Program-made: the position numbers and the translations under genes
Part shown: positions 1 through 52,600 of the stretch, piece after piece
Layout of the letters: each line of letters begins with the position of its first letter
Position numbering within the stretch: position 1 is the stretch's first letter
Source of the DNA: Taeniopygia guttata
Lineage: Eukaryota; Chordata; Aves; Passeriformes; Estrildidae
Length of the DNA stretch: 64,000 nt
Assembly (NCBI RefSeq): GCF_048771995.1
Contig: NC_133043.1
Span: 6,893,501 to 6,957,500, forward strand
Direction of reading: 5' to 3'
The notes under the pieces: model-generated
Databases searched by the model: none
What the model was told of the DNA's origin: nothing
The model's input: only the letters and a program-made list of their open reading frames with translations

Positions 1-1050
1 ATGCCTGTAGCTCCAACAAGAGTGCCTGCCACAGGAAAAGCTCTGCAGGGGCTGTCCACACCTTTGGCTGGCTTTAGGAAAAGGGATGTGAAACCAGAAG
101 ATTTTAGGCATTGCTTTAGTTCCACTGCATGGCTGGGAGCAGGGGAACACTCTGGGTCATGCTCTCTCCACCTGGAGTCCTGCCTCCTCCCTCCCCTGGC
201 ACAGCTGACAGAGAAGGTGACGAGTATGGAGATCAAGTCCTGCTTGTCCTCTGACCTGTGCCCGGGGCTGGGTGGTGCTGGTGGTCCTGTGGCCCCTGCC
301 AGTGCTGCTTCAGGTGAGGGATCAGCATCACTTGTCCAAGGTGCCAAACTCTGAAGCAGCTGGAGGCAGTTTTGGGCAAGGGCTGACCCACCCCCCCTCT
401 CCTGTGTGGGCACAGCAAGCACCCAGGCCCTGTAGTTGTAGAGCTGATTCCTTCCATAAGCCAGCAGTCGGTACTGGTGTGACAGCCGAGAAACTGCTGC
501 CAAACTGCTGCCAAACTGCTGCAGCTGGGAGGCTGGAGAGGCCGTGGCCATGTCCAGCACAAGAACTGAACAAGGTGGCAGGAAGTTCCATGTCTGCAAT
601 GGCTTTAACCTTGCAAACTTGTCTTTTTTTTTTTTTCCCTTTGAGCTGTCGCATACTATTGCTGCTGGCCCAGGGACAGGTAGGTTAGACTTGTACACTC
701 TTCCCCAAAAATTGTTCCCCTATTTCCTGCTGACCTAAGGCACAAGCTCCTAACCCAGAACCTGAGATAGCCCCAAGTTCGGCATCTGTGGCACTAAACA
801 CTGGGGCAGGGAGGTCTTGTTCTGAAAGCTAATTTCACAGATGCTTCAGCCCTGACACTCTGTGACTTCAGCTGCAAACTCTAACTTTGACAAGTCCCTT
901 TTAGTGTCATGTAACCTACTAAGGACTAACTTACCATGTTGATGTCGAGGTTGCATGTTGCTTTTATGCGTATTTAACCACAGAAATTGTTTTGCACACT
1001 TATTTGTAATATGTTATTTCTTTTAAATAAAAGTGACTAACTTTGCTGTA
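1..1050 (+). other. Probable 3' UTR end of a convergent plus-strand gene (WDR45B expected by synteny)
   Basis: No coding frame here resembles a known protein; the open frames have no splice or homology support. The segment ends with a typical mRNA 3' end: UGUA-type elements, AATAAA at 1026-1031, then a T/G-rich downstream stretch. In human, WDR45B lies tail-to-tail with FOXK2, so a plus-strand WDR45B 3' UTR would be expected here. The assignment rests on position and poly(A) architecture, not on protein similarity. Confidence 0.4.
1026..1031 (+). promoter_or_regulatory. Candidate poly(A) signal of the convergent plus-strand gene
   Basis: AATAAA inside TTTTAAATAAAAGTGAC, preceded by TTTGTAATATG and followed by a U/G-rich stretch about 15-30 bases on. 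The overall layout is that of a real vertebrate cleavage site rather than a chance hexamer. Confidence 0.5.
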
Positions 1051-2974
1051 TTCACTGATGGTCACAGCCATGGTTTCCATTGCTCCAGGCTGGGGGAATA
1101 AACGTGTGAGTCGGTAGTGGTGGCTGGTGAAGGACAGGAGCTGAATCTGCTGCATGAGGAGGGGAGAGGAGCACATGTGCCACTGCCTGGGACATGCAGC
1201 TTGCTGTCTGTCCCAAAACAAGTCCAACTTCCCAGTGCAAACCAGTTCTTGTTCAGCACTTACCTCACCATTCCCCATCCTGGGCTGGAGCAGCAGGAGG
1301 CCTGGAAGTGTCATCTCCTGGAGAAGGCTGCGATGGGGCAGCGCTGCTCGATGGAAATCCCCTCTGGCTGTGCAGGTGGGAGCTGCTCCTGCTGCAGCAC
1401 CAGGAAACTGCTGCACTCCCCAGCCAGCCCCTGCCTCTGCTCCAGCAGCTCTGCTGGGCCTCAGCTGCTGCTGCACCAACCCCCTGCCCTCCTCTTCCAT
1501 TACCCTAGAGCTGACAAGAGACAACAAACACATTTCTGGGGAACATTTAAACTCTTCTAAATGTGTAAAGTTTCCCCTAAACCTCTGCTCCAATGTGGCA
1601 GCAGGAATGAAAACAACACACCTGTGCAGGCAGCCTGCAGTGCTGCAGTAACCCTGGAATGCTCTAACACACCTCAGATTTCTTGTGCTACCTGCAAATG
1701 GATGTGATTAGTACAGCTGTTTCACAGGAATCAAATCAGCAGAGGACTGAGTCTTCCCGGCTGGTGCTGCCTCCAGCTTGCTCTGGCAGTGCTGCAGCAC
1801 TCCTGTGGATGGATCACCCAGCGTTTGCTCAGCTCTACAATCAAATGGAACAGCCTCAGTCACTCGCTGGGAGAAGGAATGGTGCTCTGAGGGCTGTGGG
1901 CCCTGCACCGGGCACTGATGGGCTGCTGCTACCACATGGCCACAGGATCACCCCCAGGAAAGCAGAGAGCTCCCACAGCAAGTGGGACAAAACCTACTGG
2001 CACCAGCATCTGCTCTTAAAGCACAGGGGTGAGCAGTTCCTTGTGTATTAAAAAGTAACTCAACGCCTTCTCTCCCCACTTTGCCACCTCTCTCCACAGT
2101 ACCTGTGTCACAGTTCAGAATCCTGACAGGAAAACGAATGAGTCAGTGCACTGAATTCCACAGTAATTCAGGTGTCTGCCAGCAGATACTGTGGAATAAA
2201 AGATTGCTTTCAGAACCTTTAGGTACAATAAAGGAGAAAACACAAGATTAATCAGTGCAGTTGGAGATGTAAGACACGACCAGTTCTTACAGGGCAGAAG
2301 GGCCGTGTTGGACACAGCAGCCCCAGGATGGCACCAGCTGGGGCTGGGTCACAGTGCTCTGCCTGCCCCTGGGGCACAGCAACAATTACACCACTTCACT
2401 GCCTCCGTGCTAAGCTCGTGTCTTCTTTTTCCCCGAGGACTGTGTTTGTTCAGACCGTTCAGACCCTGCTTTCTCTGCAAGGAACAGGCTCTGCCCATGC
2501 AGCTCTGAACACCACAGCCCTGCCCAGCACTTCCACAGCCATCCAAGGCACGTGGAGTTGGGTTTCTCCCCAGCTTTTGAAAGCATTGCCATGAAAACCT
2601 GACCCAGCTTCCAGCAAAGTTCTCCTGGTCCTTGAAAGCGTTTCCCCAGCTGCTGAGAACAGAGACTGCAACCAGTGCAGGAAAAGGGGATCAGACACCA
2701 AACCCACATTCATGACAGTGACTCCAGAAAGTGACATCTAAAATTTACTTACAGAAATAATGATCCATCTAAGGCAGACGCGTTCCTGTGCCCTCCTGTG
2801 CCCCAAACAGTGCAAAGCCCTGGCAGGGCCCAGCCCCAGGCCCCTCCATGCCCGTGGCTCCTGGGATGGCTGGAAGGGGCACCTTGGCCTGGTGGGGCTG
2901 CCACAGAAGCTGCATTAACCCCAAATATACATCATATTCCAAACACACTTGTTGAGTAATTTCAACTTAGTTAA
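1051..2974. other. Spacer between converging genes
   Basis: About 1.9 kb of mixed composition, GC-richer than the FOXK2 3' UTR. Several open frames of 60-200 codons occur, but none shows recognisable protein similarity, splice structure or codon bias. I see no repeat family I can name. Confidence 0.5.
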
Positions 2975-2994
2975 TTTGCTGAATAAAATTTAAT

Positions 2995-3000
2995 TTTATT
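2995..3000 (-). promoter_or_regulatory. Probable distal FOXK2 poly(A) signal
   Basis: AATAAA on the minus strand in an extremely AT-rich context, with a G/U-rich downstream element 40-50 bases on. Chosen because it is the last such hexamer before base composition changes to the GC-richer spacer below 2900. Confidence 0.45.
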
Positions 3001-4966
3001 TAAAAAAATCTTATACACTATTATTCACCTAGCCCTAGTGTGAACAGATTCTCACTTCTGAAAATAAACCACATTCTAGTCAATTCATTCAACACCAAAT
3101 TAAATTACTAGTACTGGATTTTTTTTTCTTAAAAAAAGTATGTTAAAACTTTACTTTTTTTTTTATTTTTAAAACCTCTAAAGAAAACGTTGCAATTGTA
3201 CAGAAATGCTTCTTTTCAGGTTATGCTTTTTTTTTTAAATGCCTGTTATAAATCCAGCTTGTGTAGAGTTTTTTTTTCATAGTTTTTTAATGTATTATCT
3301 GCAGAGACATTGTAACAGTTCCATTGTGTGGATGAACACAAAACTTGTACACATTTCTCATATTTGGTCTTTAGGTAAATAGTTTCCAAAAGCTGCCTAA
3401 AATAACCACTCCAAACTGTTCAGTCCATCATGAAAATACAGTTTTTCCTTTCGTAGCAGGAAAGGAAATATAAATAATGCATCTTTATTACAGAACAGGA
3501 CAAAAACCAGATTCCGATGGAGCCATCTCCGGCTCCCACTCACCTGGCTGCAGGAGGAACTAAGACGTTGTGTGAGTTGAAGACTGAACAGCAGCCTTGT
3601 TTCAATTGAATTTTGAAATGTAAAGTGGAATCTATTACCACATTAAAGTGAGAAATTACCGATACATTTTAAAATGTTCAACTGCAGAACACACACTTAA
3701 AAAAAAAAAAAAAAAGTATTACCATAATCTGGTAGCCACTGTTAGAAAACCACAACAGCTACTGGTCATGGAGACCCCGAGGTCAGTGTCTGACATCAAA
3801 GTGTTACAGAGAAACGGGGCAGATTAATTTCTACTGAAGGGTGCTTAAGCTTAAAAATATCGAATATACCTCTGACAAGATAATTTTACTCTTTTTAAAA
3901 GGACTCGTGATAAAGAATTTTATCTTTCTAAATGAAGAACAGTCTGTTATCTTAAACATACACAATATTAAGCGAGACTCTTGTTTTACTTTAGACTGGA
4001 AAAATATGCCAGGGACAGTCAAAGTCAACACAAAGTAACAAACAGCAAAAGGTAGCAGAGAGAGAAACAGGTAAGTGCAGCTCTGGTCAAATCCATAGCA
4101 GTTCTTTACGTCAGTTAACGGCTCATTTACATCAGAGTTTCTAATCAGTTACATGCAAGCCCAAAGAAGCGTTTGATCACTACACATGGTAATAAAATTT
4201 GATTAAATTTATCAGGCAACTGCTAAAATATGAAAATTTGCAGATGTAATAAAGTAGCTTTATCTGAACTTGAACAGGACAGACAAAAGTAAATCATTCC
4301 GTTGGTTAAAAAAACCCTACATTCAGTTTTTTACCAAACAAAATTTCACATGAAAAGTAGTTGTGTGATTCCAAAGTTTCCGAAGTAGAAATGGAGTGAT
4401 TTGAAATGTCAAAGACCCCATTGTTTTGCAAAGAAATGAAAATACACCTCAAAAATTTCTAATTCCACATGTGAACAACAAAATACTGCATATCTATCAA
4501 CAACTGCATGGGTGGGTGGTTCGGAAAGGCTTAGCTGCCACGGTGTCGGAATGGCTCCTGCCTCTGTTCCCTTTAGGAATTTACAATCGGTTGAACCAGT
4601 CACACTAAGCGCTATCATGCTGCCGTTACACTGAGATCCTCAGTCCTGGGAAAAATCTGACAGATCCTGTTAAAGCTGCAGCCCTCCCAGCACACACGGT
4701 CCGTGGGGCAGGAGGGGCGGGGACACAGCCTCTACAACAACATGGTTCTGCAGTTTGACTTTAAATTACCAAGTTTTAAGGCCACCTGTGTTGGGTTTTG
4801 TTTCAGTGCTGAAAGTTGAAGTCTGATTCACAGGGCCCCTTTCCCCACTGCGTGAGAACATGTTCCAACATTTTAGGTGTTAGATTTAAGTGTCTCCTTT
4901 TGGCACCACGGAGTTTGTTTTTGTTGGTTTTTTTTTTGTGTTGGTTTTTTTTTTTCTTTTTGTAGC

Positions 4967-4993
4967 TTTTTTTTTTTTTTTAAAAAAAAAAAA
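4967..4993. repeat. T15-A12 homopolymer inverted repeat in the FOXK2 3' UTR
   Basis: Fifteen T followed directly by twelve A on the plus strand, beginning 20 bases downstream of the FOXK2 stop codon in the transcript. In RNA it reads U12A15 and can fold back on itself. Two more long T runs follow within 50 bases (about 4928-4937 and 4945-4955). Confidence 0.9.
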
Positions 4994-5012
4994 GAAAACT
5001 CCCCTAAAGTTT

Positions 5013-45810
<40,798 letters not shown>

Positions 45811-46540
45811 TTAGACAGTGCTAGAGGGTGAGCAAGAACCACTAGGAGAGGGCTGGATAACTGCTCAAATTTAGCCTCAGATTACCGTATTAAGAAATAA
45901 TAAAAATAAAAGTTTGATCTGACAGCCGTTTGAGGGTTATGTTAAACCTAAAGGTAATCCCGCATTGTCAGGTTTGTAACATTCATGAAAAATCAGCAGA
46001 GTGCTTCAAATGTACAAGTTCCAGGTGAGCCAGGCTGTATCTGTGCACACACTCGGCTCAGCCCCAGTTTTCTCAGAGGAACTAGGGCACACGGAGCGAG
46101 CGAGTGACCTGACACGAGCACCCAGACACCGAGTGCTGAGTGTCTCTGCTCCGAGGGAATGGCACAGGGAACAGCGTGCAAACACTGAGAATCCATATGG
46201 GTTTGACTTGAAAATGGTTCAGGCTACCAAAAAATTTTACCATTAATTTTAGAGTTCATCAAATTACAGCATCTGCAATGAAAATATTTTACCTGATCCA
46301 AATACTCATTGTTAAAGGGACCAGGCACTGTCAAAACTGAAAAGTAAACAGTTAAACACTTTCGGCTATAAACTGTGAAGAGGGTGCAAAAATGTATTCA
46401 TGCTTATTTACCAACATATGCACTACAAACATGTCACCGTAACAGCTCCATAACCTCACCGTGGTTTGTTGCAAAAAGGATTGTGCTGTTTGGGGTTTTT
46501 ACATTACTGAAGCTCACAATTATTTATTAATAAAAATAAC

Positions 46541-46692
46541 TGCCCAGAGAAGCTGTAGCTGCCCAGTCCCCAGCTGTGTTCAAGGCCAGGTTGGACGAGG
46601 CTTGGAGCAGCCTGGTCTGGTGGAAGGTGTTCCTGCCCATGGCAGGGGGATGCACTTTAGGTCCCTTCCAATCCAAACCATTCTGTGGATTC
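46541..46692 (+). mobile_element. CR1 LINE 3' fragment
   Basis: Typical CR1 end: GTGTTCAAGGCCAGGTTGGA, CCTGCCCATGGCAGGGGGAT, GGTCCCTTCCAATCCAAACC, ATTCTGTGG. 5'-truncated, about 150 bp. Confidence 0.92.
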
Positions 46693-49600
46693 AGAAGACA
46701 TTAAACATTTTTACACTTCAGCTAAAAAACAGTCAAAGTGCTAACAAACACCCAGCAGTAAAGCTGAAATTGAAACTTCTGGGTTTGCACATTTGAGTCA
46801 GCAGATCTTCAACTGTAGAACTATTTTGTGAATGCTTAGGAACTGAATATGGTACCTGCTACCTGCAAAGTGATGGCAAACCTTAGTTTTACCCTTAGGA
46901 TTGTATCAGCACTTCTGATAGGCAGCTACAACATAATTCCATACCGGTTCAGTCCATTTACACAACCTCATATGCACAGCAGATGCAGTAAAATATAGCA
47001 ACAGTTTAGAGCTTCGGTTTCTTTTACAGAAAACTTTAGTTAAATCTTGCCCACACTTTGGTATTTAGAATCAGACTTTCTTCTATACCAACATATGTTT
47101 GGCACAGAAAATGTGGAGCATCAGAGAGGCAGTTATGACTCCCTGATTCTCAGCTTGTTTTTATCCTTTGGCTCTGCTGGCAACAGAAATGTTGTGCCTG
47201 CTTAGCTAACAATGGCTTTGGGATCCTGAGGGCCCTGCTGGCTGGAATTGCCCATGGATTGCCATCTCCTAACACTCCCCACGCCTGCAAAGGGAGAAAA
47301 CCGCCAGAATGGGAGAGCAGCCAGGTGAATTTCCATCAGGCCAGCAGCACTTTTCACCACCCTGATGGTTGCTCAGTTTGCAGAACTTCAAGGCACTGCT
47401 GCTCCTTCACCATTTTCTGTTTGTGAATCACAGCTTTCTTAATTTGTATCAGTTCATTAATATCAAGCAGTACTGTATTCACAAAGCTGATATAAATCCC
47501 GTCCTGTTCATACAGAACAACACACAGAACACAGCCACTGACACGGAATGCTGAAGTTTTGCAATCTGTCTGCACTAAAATGTCTTTTCAAGGGTCCCAC
47601 CATCACTAAGCTGCTCTGTGGAAAGGAACTGAACACCAATAGGGTTGTTTGCTTTTGCAGGAGCAGCACTGCAGAGCAAACACCAGACCCCATTGTCAGG
47701 GGCTCCGTTCGCTTCAAGAGGACGGCTGAGATCCTTCTGTCCATGTTTTTCTAAATTGGAGCAGATTTAGTCACTTTCTTTGTGATCACAAGAGCACAGG
47801 CTCAGGTCAGCACAACCTGCCCGTGTGCAGGTCTGCTCCGTGCTGCACAGAGCAGGAATCAGAGCAGGCACGTGTGGTGAACAGCTCACACTGACAGAAC
47901 ATTCTCTCTGTTCTGGGTATCCGAGTTCCCCAAAAATCCACTCCTGGAACAAAACCTGGCCCTGATGTCAGAGCTCTCTGCAGATACATCCTCTTTCACA
48001 CTTTTTCTCCCCCTGCCAGCTGACTGAAAGCAAAAGGCCTTTTTCTCTGTCTGCCTTACATCCACCTTAGCTATTCAGGACAGAATGAAGCTACTGACCA
48101 AAATGTAATCATCCCAACAAACTCCTGCAATGGCCACTGGCACTAAACAAGCTCTCAGAGCACTTCTTCCATTTTTCTACTTCATGCCAAGTAACCCAAT
48201 GTTATCCAGTCCCCATATTATGCAGCAGCATCTGACTGCATCACTGAAATTAAGCACCTATTATCATCGAATCTTAAAACAATCTGGCCTGAGGTTAATA
48301 GAAATGTGTAAGTACCATCTAAGAGCTAATCCATTAATACTGTTTTATGTGACCAACCTGCCTTTAAATGACTACACATTTTTAGATTTTTTATTTTTAC
48401 TTGAAGCTCGTGCTGTAGCAACACAAGGGCATTCATTTCCATCTGCTTGTGCTGGGGCTAGCACTGCCATAGAATGAAGTTTTCTTTCTTATTACATGTG
48501 CCCTGTGCTGAGGGCTATGAATGACTGCAGCAGCTTCTCAGGATGCACATTTTCACAGATCCCAAGCACAGAGTACTACTAGAGGAATATGATGAATAAT
48601 CAAGTATATTAAGTGACCTTAATTGCTTACTTTGACACAACCAGCAATTAAACAGCTTTTAAAAGCTATTAGGAGCTATCCATAATCTTTTTATTACAGC
48701 AAGTGTCCCAGGCTTCCAGTGAGATTTGATTTTTAGTAAACAAAATCCTACAAAGTTAATTGTCAGAACCACTTCAGTAACATTCACATGTGATATAGCA
48801 AAATGAGCCCTCCAAATACCAGACCCTGCACAACCGAATGAAGAAAGATTTCCCATATTAATATCCCTGACAAGCACATTTTTTCCTTTCCCAAGGTGAG
48901 AAGCCCCTTGTAAGCAGTAACAGCTTCCTCCAGCAGAGCCTCAAACCCACAGCCACATTTTTGAGTAATCCCAATAACTATCCTGGAGCTCTTCACATGC
49001 TTAAATTTAACAACGTGTGTAAAACTTAGCAGGACTCGTGCTGTGATTTAGTCATTTTCTCACAAATGCATTTTGGTCAAGGGGAAAGTGTTAAAAAAGC
49101 ACTGTGTAACTGCTGCAAAATATTGAAAACAGCAAATGGCTGGGATGGTGGGAAGCTTTCCAGATACTCCCAGTTTCTGAAGTGACTTTAATAATAACAG
49201 GAGAAAATAAACCGCTATACCTCAAATGTTAGCATTTTTTACTTCATGGATGACTTTCACACCTTTGAAGTAATAAAGCTGTAAAGTAAAATACTCTTTA
49301 AAAACCTAAGACATCCAGAACACATTTTTTTGTAGGAGGAATGGGGAGGAGGGTAAACACAGCTACCTGACCTGCCATTTGGTAACATGCTGTTGACCTG
49401 GGAGAGAAGGGAAACGAGCACTGCACAAGCCAAAGCCAAAGCCAGCCAGCTCGTTTGTAGAACTGCTTTATTATCCTTTGCATTCTAACCACAGGCTGCC
49501 TACTTCCTAACACAACCCAGAGAAACAGTCAGCACTTCTTACAAGTGCAAGGCAGAAAGATTCTGGCTCAGCAATCAGTCACTGACACAGAGGAGCTGCT

Positions 49601-52365
49601 CCTCTCCAGGTGGGGAAGCCATCCAAAAGGTATGAAAAATAATCAGGATAATTAATTCTTATCTGCAAAGAGCAATTACATAACTGACCTCAAGCAGTTT
49701 GAGGAGGTGAGCAGGCGACTCAGCCATGCTGGAACAGGGTAACTTCACAGTGACCAAAAAGATCAAGCCACAGCCCCAAATCCTCCGTGTGTTGTGAGAC
49801 AATGAAAACTCAAATGCCTTGAACAGAGAGCATCCGTTCCACTCTCAGGTAATCACTCAGAAAGGCACTCCACACTGGACCACCACAAACTGATTTTTAG
49901 AAGCTGCAACAGCAGTGTCTGTTAACTGGAAATGCAAACCCCTCCTTGCTTTGCAATCCAGCCTTGCACGACCCAGACCCTTGCCAAAGAAATAGTTAAT
50001 TATTCTTCAGGCTTCTATTTTATGTTTAAAATTGGACCTGATGATTCAGAAGCATTGAAGTTTTGTTACCCACTTCTAACCAAGAGTTCCACACAGTGAA
50101 GTCCTGAAGCATAATCAGGACTAGGTGTCATCAGTGCAGCACTCATTGGATTGAATGTTGATCATTAGTAATTGCTATCAGTTACGAGCCACAATTCTAC
50201 TGCAAGAATTTTCCCCAAGGTCTTTTGTCTTTTCTGCAATGGAATGTTCATCTTATCTCTTTGATGGATTAAGAAATGTACAGCAACTCTGTTTGAATTA
50301 AAATGTGAATTAACTACATGAAACATAACCAAAGGTAAATCAAAACCTGTACAGAGTGTAAACTAACAAGAATCAATAAGAAAAACAGGCTTTAAAATAT
50401 TCTTTTCATGACAGAGCCTTCTAATTGAAATTTGTAATTTTAGGGTGAGAGAAATGAAGCTTTTATCAAAATCAGTTTGGTTTGGGTTTATTTGTTTTAA
50501 AATCAATGCCTTTTTCTCAGCCAACAGAAAGCCAAAAAGAAAGTAACAGTGAAAAGTAAAGACATATTTTTCTTTATGTCTGCTTTTGAAATATTTCTTA
50601 CTGTGTCCAACAGGATAACTGCAGAACAAAGCAAACTTCAGAAGAGAGTTACAGAGATACTGAGGTATGAAAAGCTATTACACAAAGGTTAAGAAATTGC
50701 AATTGTTTTCACTAGAGACAAATGTTATTGAAATCATGCAATAAGGCAAAAGCACTGTGAGAACAACCTCACGTTCCATAAACAGATACTGTAAGATGCC
50801 TATAAAGAAACTGGCTGAATTCAAAGCACACAAAGGAAGATCCTATAAGGAATATGATGACAGCAGCACTGCTTTTCACATCCATATAAAGTATTTAGCA
50901 TTGGTATTTTTAATGTCTAGCCAAAGCCTGAATGACTTAAAATAGGACATTTTCCATCTCTGTTAGGAATCCTCCATCACAGCAACCAACCTCTGTTCTC
51001 TGTTTATACCAAAATCTACCCAGAACCAGTCTTGCACAACTGCATCTGTAACACTGACAGAAGATGGAGCTGCTTGAGAATGTCCTTCCTGAAGACAAAA
51101 CAAGATACTGAAGTTCATTCAGTCTCAGGTTTGGCCCCAAAGATTTTCTCATTTTCCTAATAAATCTCAAAATATTCAGAATGGTTGTTGTATTTAATTG
51201 CTTTTTCTATGTAATTTCCTTAAGTTTATACCTAATCTTTAAAACACAAAGCATTTAAAGTTCTGATAAAAGAGAAAGTTACGCTATTGACTTCTTTCTG
51301 GGAGAGGAACACTTGACCAACAAATAGCTTAGAAATAGTTTAGAATGATTTAGGAAAAAAAACCCAAACAAATGTTGTGGTGCACAGATTCTGTTTGAGT
51401 CCTGTGCAAATCACAAGGTGTTCAAGAAACCTCCAGAAGGGCAAGGGGACAATACAAACATTTCTGACAGGAGGGACAGGAATCTTTTCAAGATTCAGAC
51501 TCATGTTAACATGCTTTGCAATAGAAAATGGACAGCGCAGACAGGTCTGAGATTGCCTTTTTAAAAAAAAGAAACATTGCCCAAATATCAATACCAAAGT
51601 CTTTTTGACACAGGGAGAGAAAAAAAAAAAATCAATGAAAACTAATTTATATCTAGTGCAAATATAGAATATTGAGGCAGAAAGATGTCACTCACTTCTA
51701 CACGTTCACCTGAGTGATGCATAATAAGCACCATAAAGGTGAGACCCTTGGGGAAAACAGAACCACACAAGGAAAATAGTTCCCTTCAGCAGATATTCAG
51801 AACACCAATACACAGGCACTACAATATCTCAATCAGGAACAGAAAAATGAAGCTGAGTCTCACCAGTCAAAGGCCACCACGGGGTTGTTAGGAGCAGCCA
51901 GCAGAGAATCTGTGACCAGAAGCTCAGAGAAAGTAATTACTGACACATGTTCAACAGAAGAATAAATCTCTCTGCTAAGGACTTGGGTTCTTCAAAGCCC
52001 ATCTCCTCCACTTCAATTTATTTTGCTAATTGAATTAGCCTGTGGTTAATTTGAAACTCTATTTTCATTTCAGTCTCAGAAAAGGAATGATGGAACAAAC
52101 TGTATTCCAACCACCAAATAAACACCCACCTCGTGATGAGGATCCAGAGTTTCTCACCAGTGTTTCCAAGTGCCCTCTATTCCAGTGCTTTCTGTGGGGC
52201 ATTCCTGCTGCCAGGGGAACTGCCTGTTTGGACAGGGACAGAACTGAGCACATGAGGAATGTGGAACAATTGGCTTGTAATTGTTACAGATACTGCAGTC
52301 AGCAACACCCAGTTTTTCACTGCTTGTTATTAAACCACTGAGTGAGGTGCAGAATTGGGACAAGG

Positions 52366-52600
52366 AATCACAGAGTATCCCGAGCTGGAAGAGACCCACA
52401 GAGATCATCACAGCCCAACTTCTGGTCCTGCCCAGGACACCCAACAATCCCACCCTGAGAGTTGTCCCAGCTCTCCTGGAGCTCTGGCAGCCCTGGGGCT
52501 GTGCCCATTCCCCCCATTCCCTGGGGAGCCTGGGCAGTGCCCAACAACCTCTGTGGGAAGAATGTTTTTCCAATGTCCTCCCCTGAACACGTGGCTCAGG
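52366..52600 (-). mobile_element. CR1 LINE 3' fragment, minus orientation
   Basis: The plus strand begins AATCACAGAGTATCCCGAGC and TGGAAGAGACCCACAGAGAT, then runs through TTGTCCCAGCTCTCCTGGAG to a region ending GAATGTTTTTCCAATGTCC. This is the complement of a CR1 3' region. It accounts for the long minus-strand open frame overlapping here. Confidence 0.85.

Larger units (their letters stand above)
2975..5012 (-). other. FOXK2: FOXK2 3' UTR (3' end inferred)
   Basis: About 2 kb of U/A-rich sequence follows the stop codon with no supportable reading frame. On the minus strand AATAAA occurs at 3000-2995, followed about 45 bases on by a GTGTG-rich stretch (about 2955-2945), making this the best candidate poly(A) site. 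Other AATAAA hexamers occur at 3489-3484 and 3167-3162 and could give shorter forms. Long homopolymer runs lie close to the stop codon. The exact cleavage point needs RNA data. Confidence 0.6.

Noticed and set aside
1000-1593. 197-codon minus-strand ORF
   Set aside because: Repetitive Leu/Gln/Ala content from CTG-rich sequence, no similarity I recognise, and it runs over a probable poly(A) site of the opposite strand.
48130-48477. 115-codon plus-strand ORF in the FOXK2 upstream region
   Set aside because: No recognisable domain, no splice context or poly(A) signal tied to it, and ordinary AT-rich composition. Consistent with chance.
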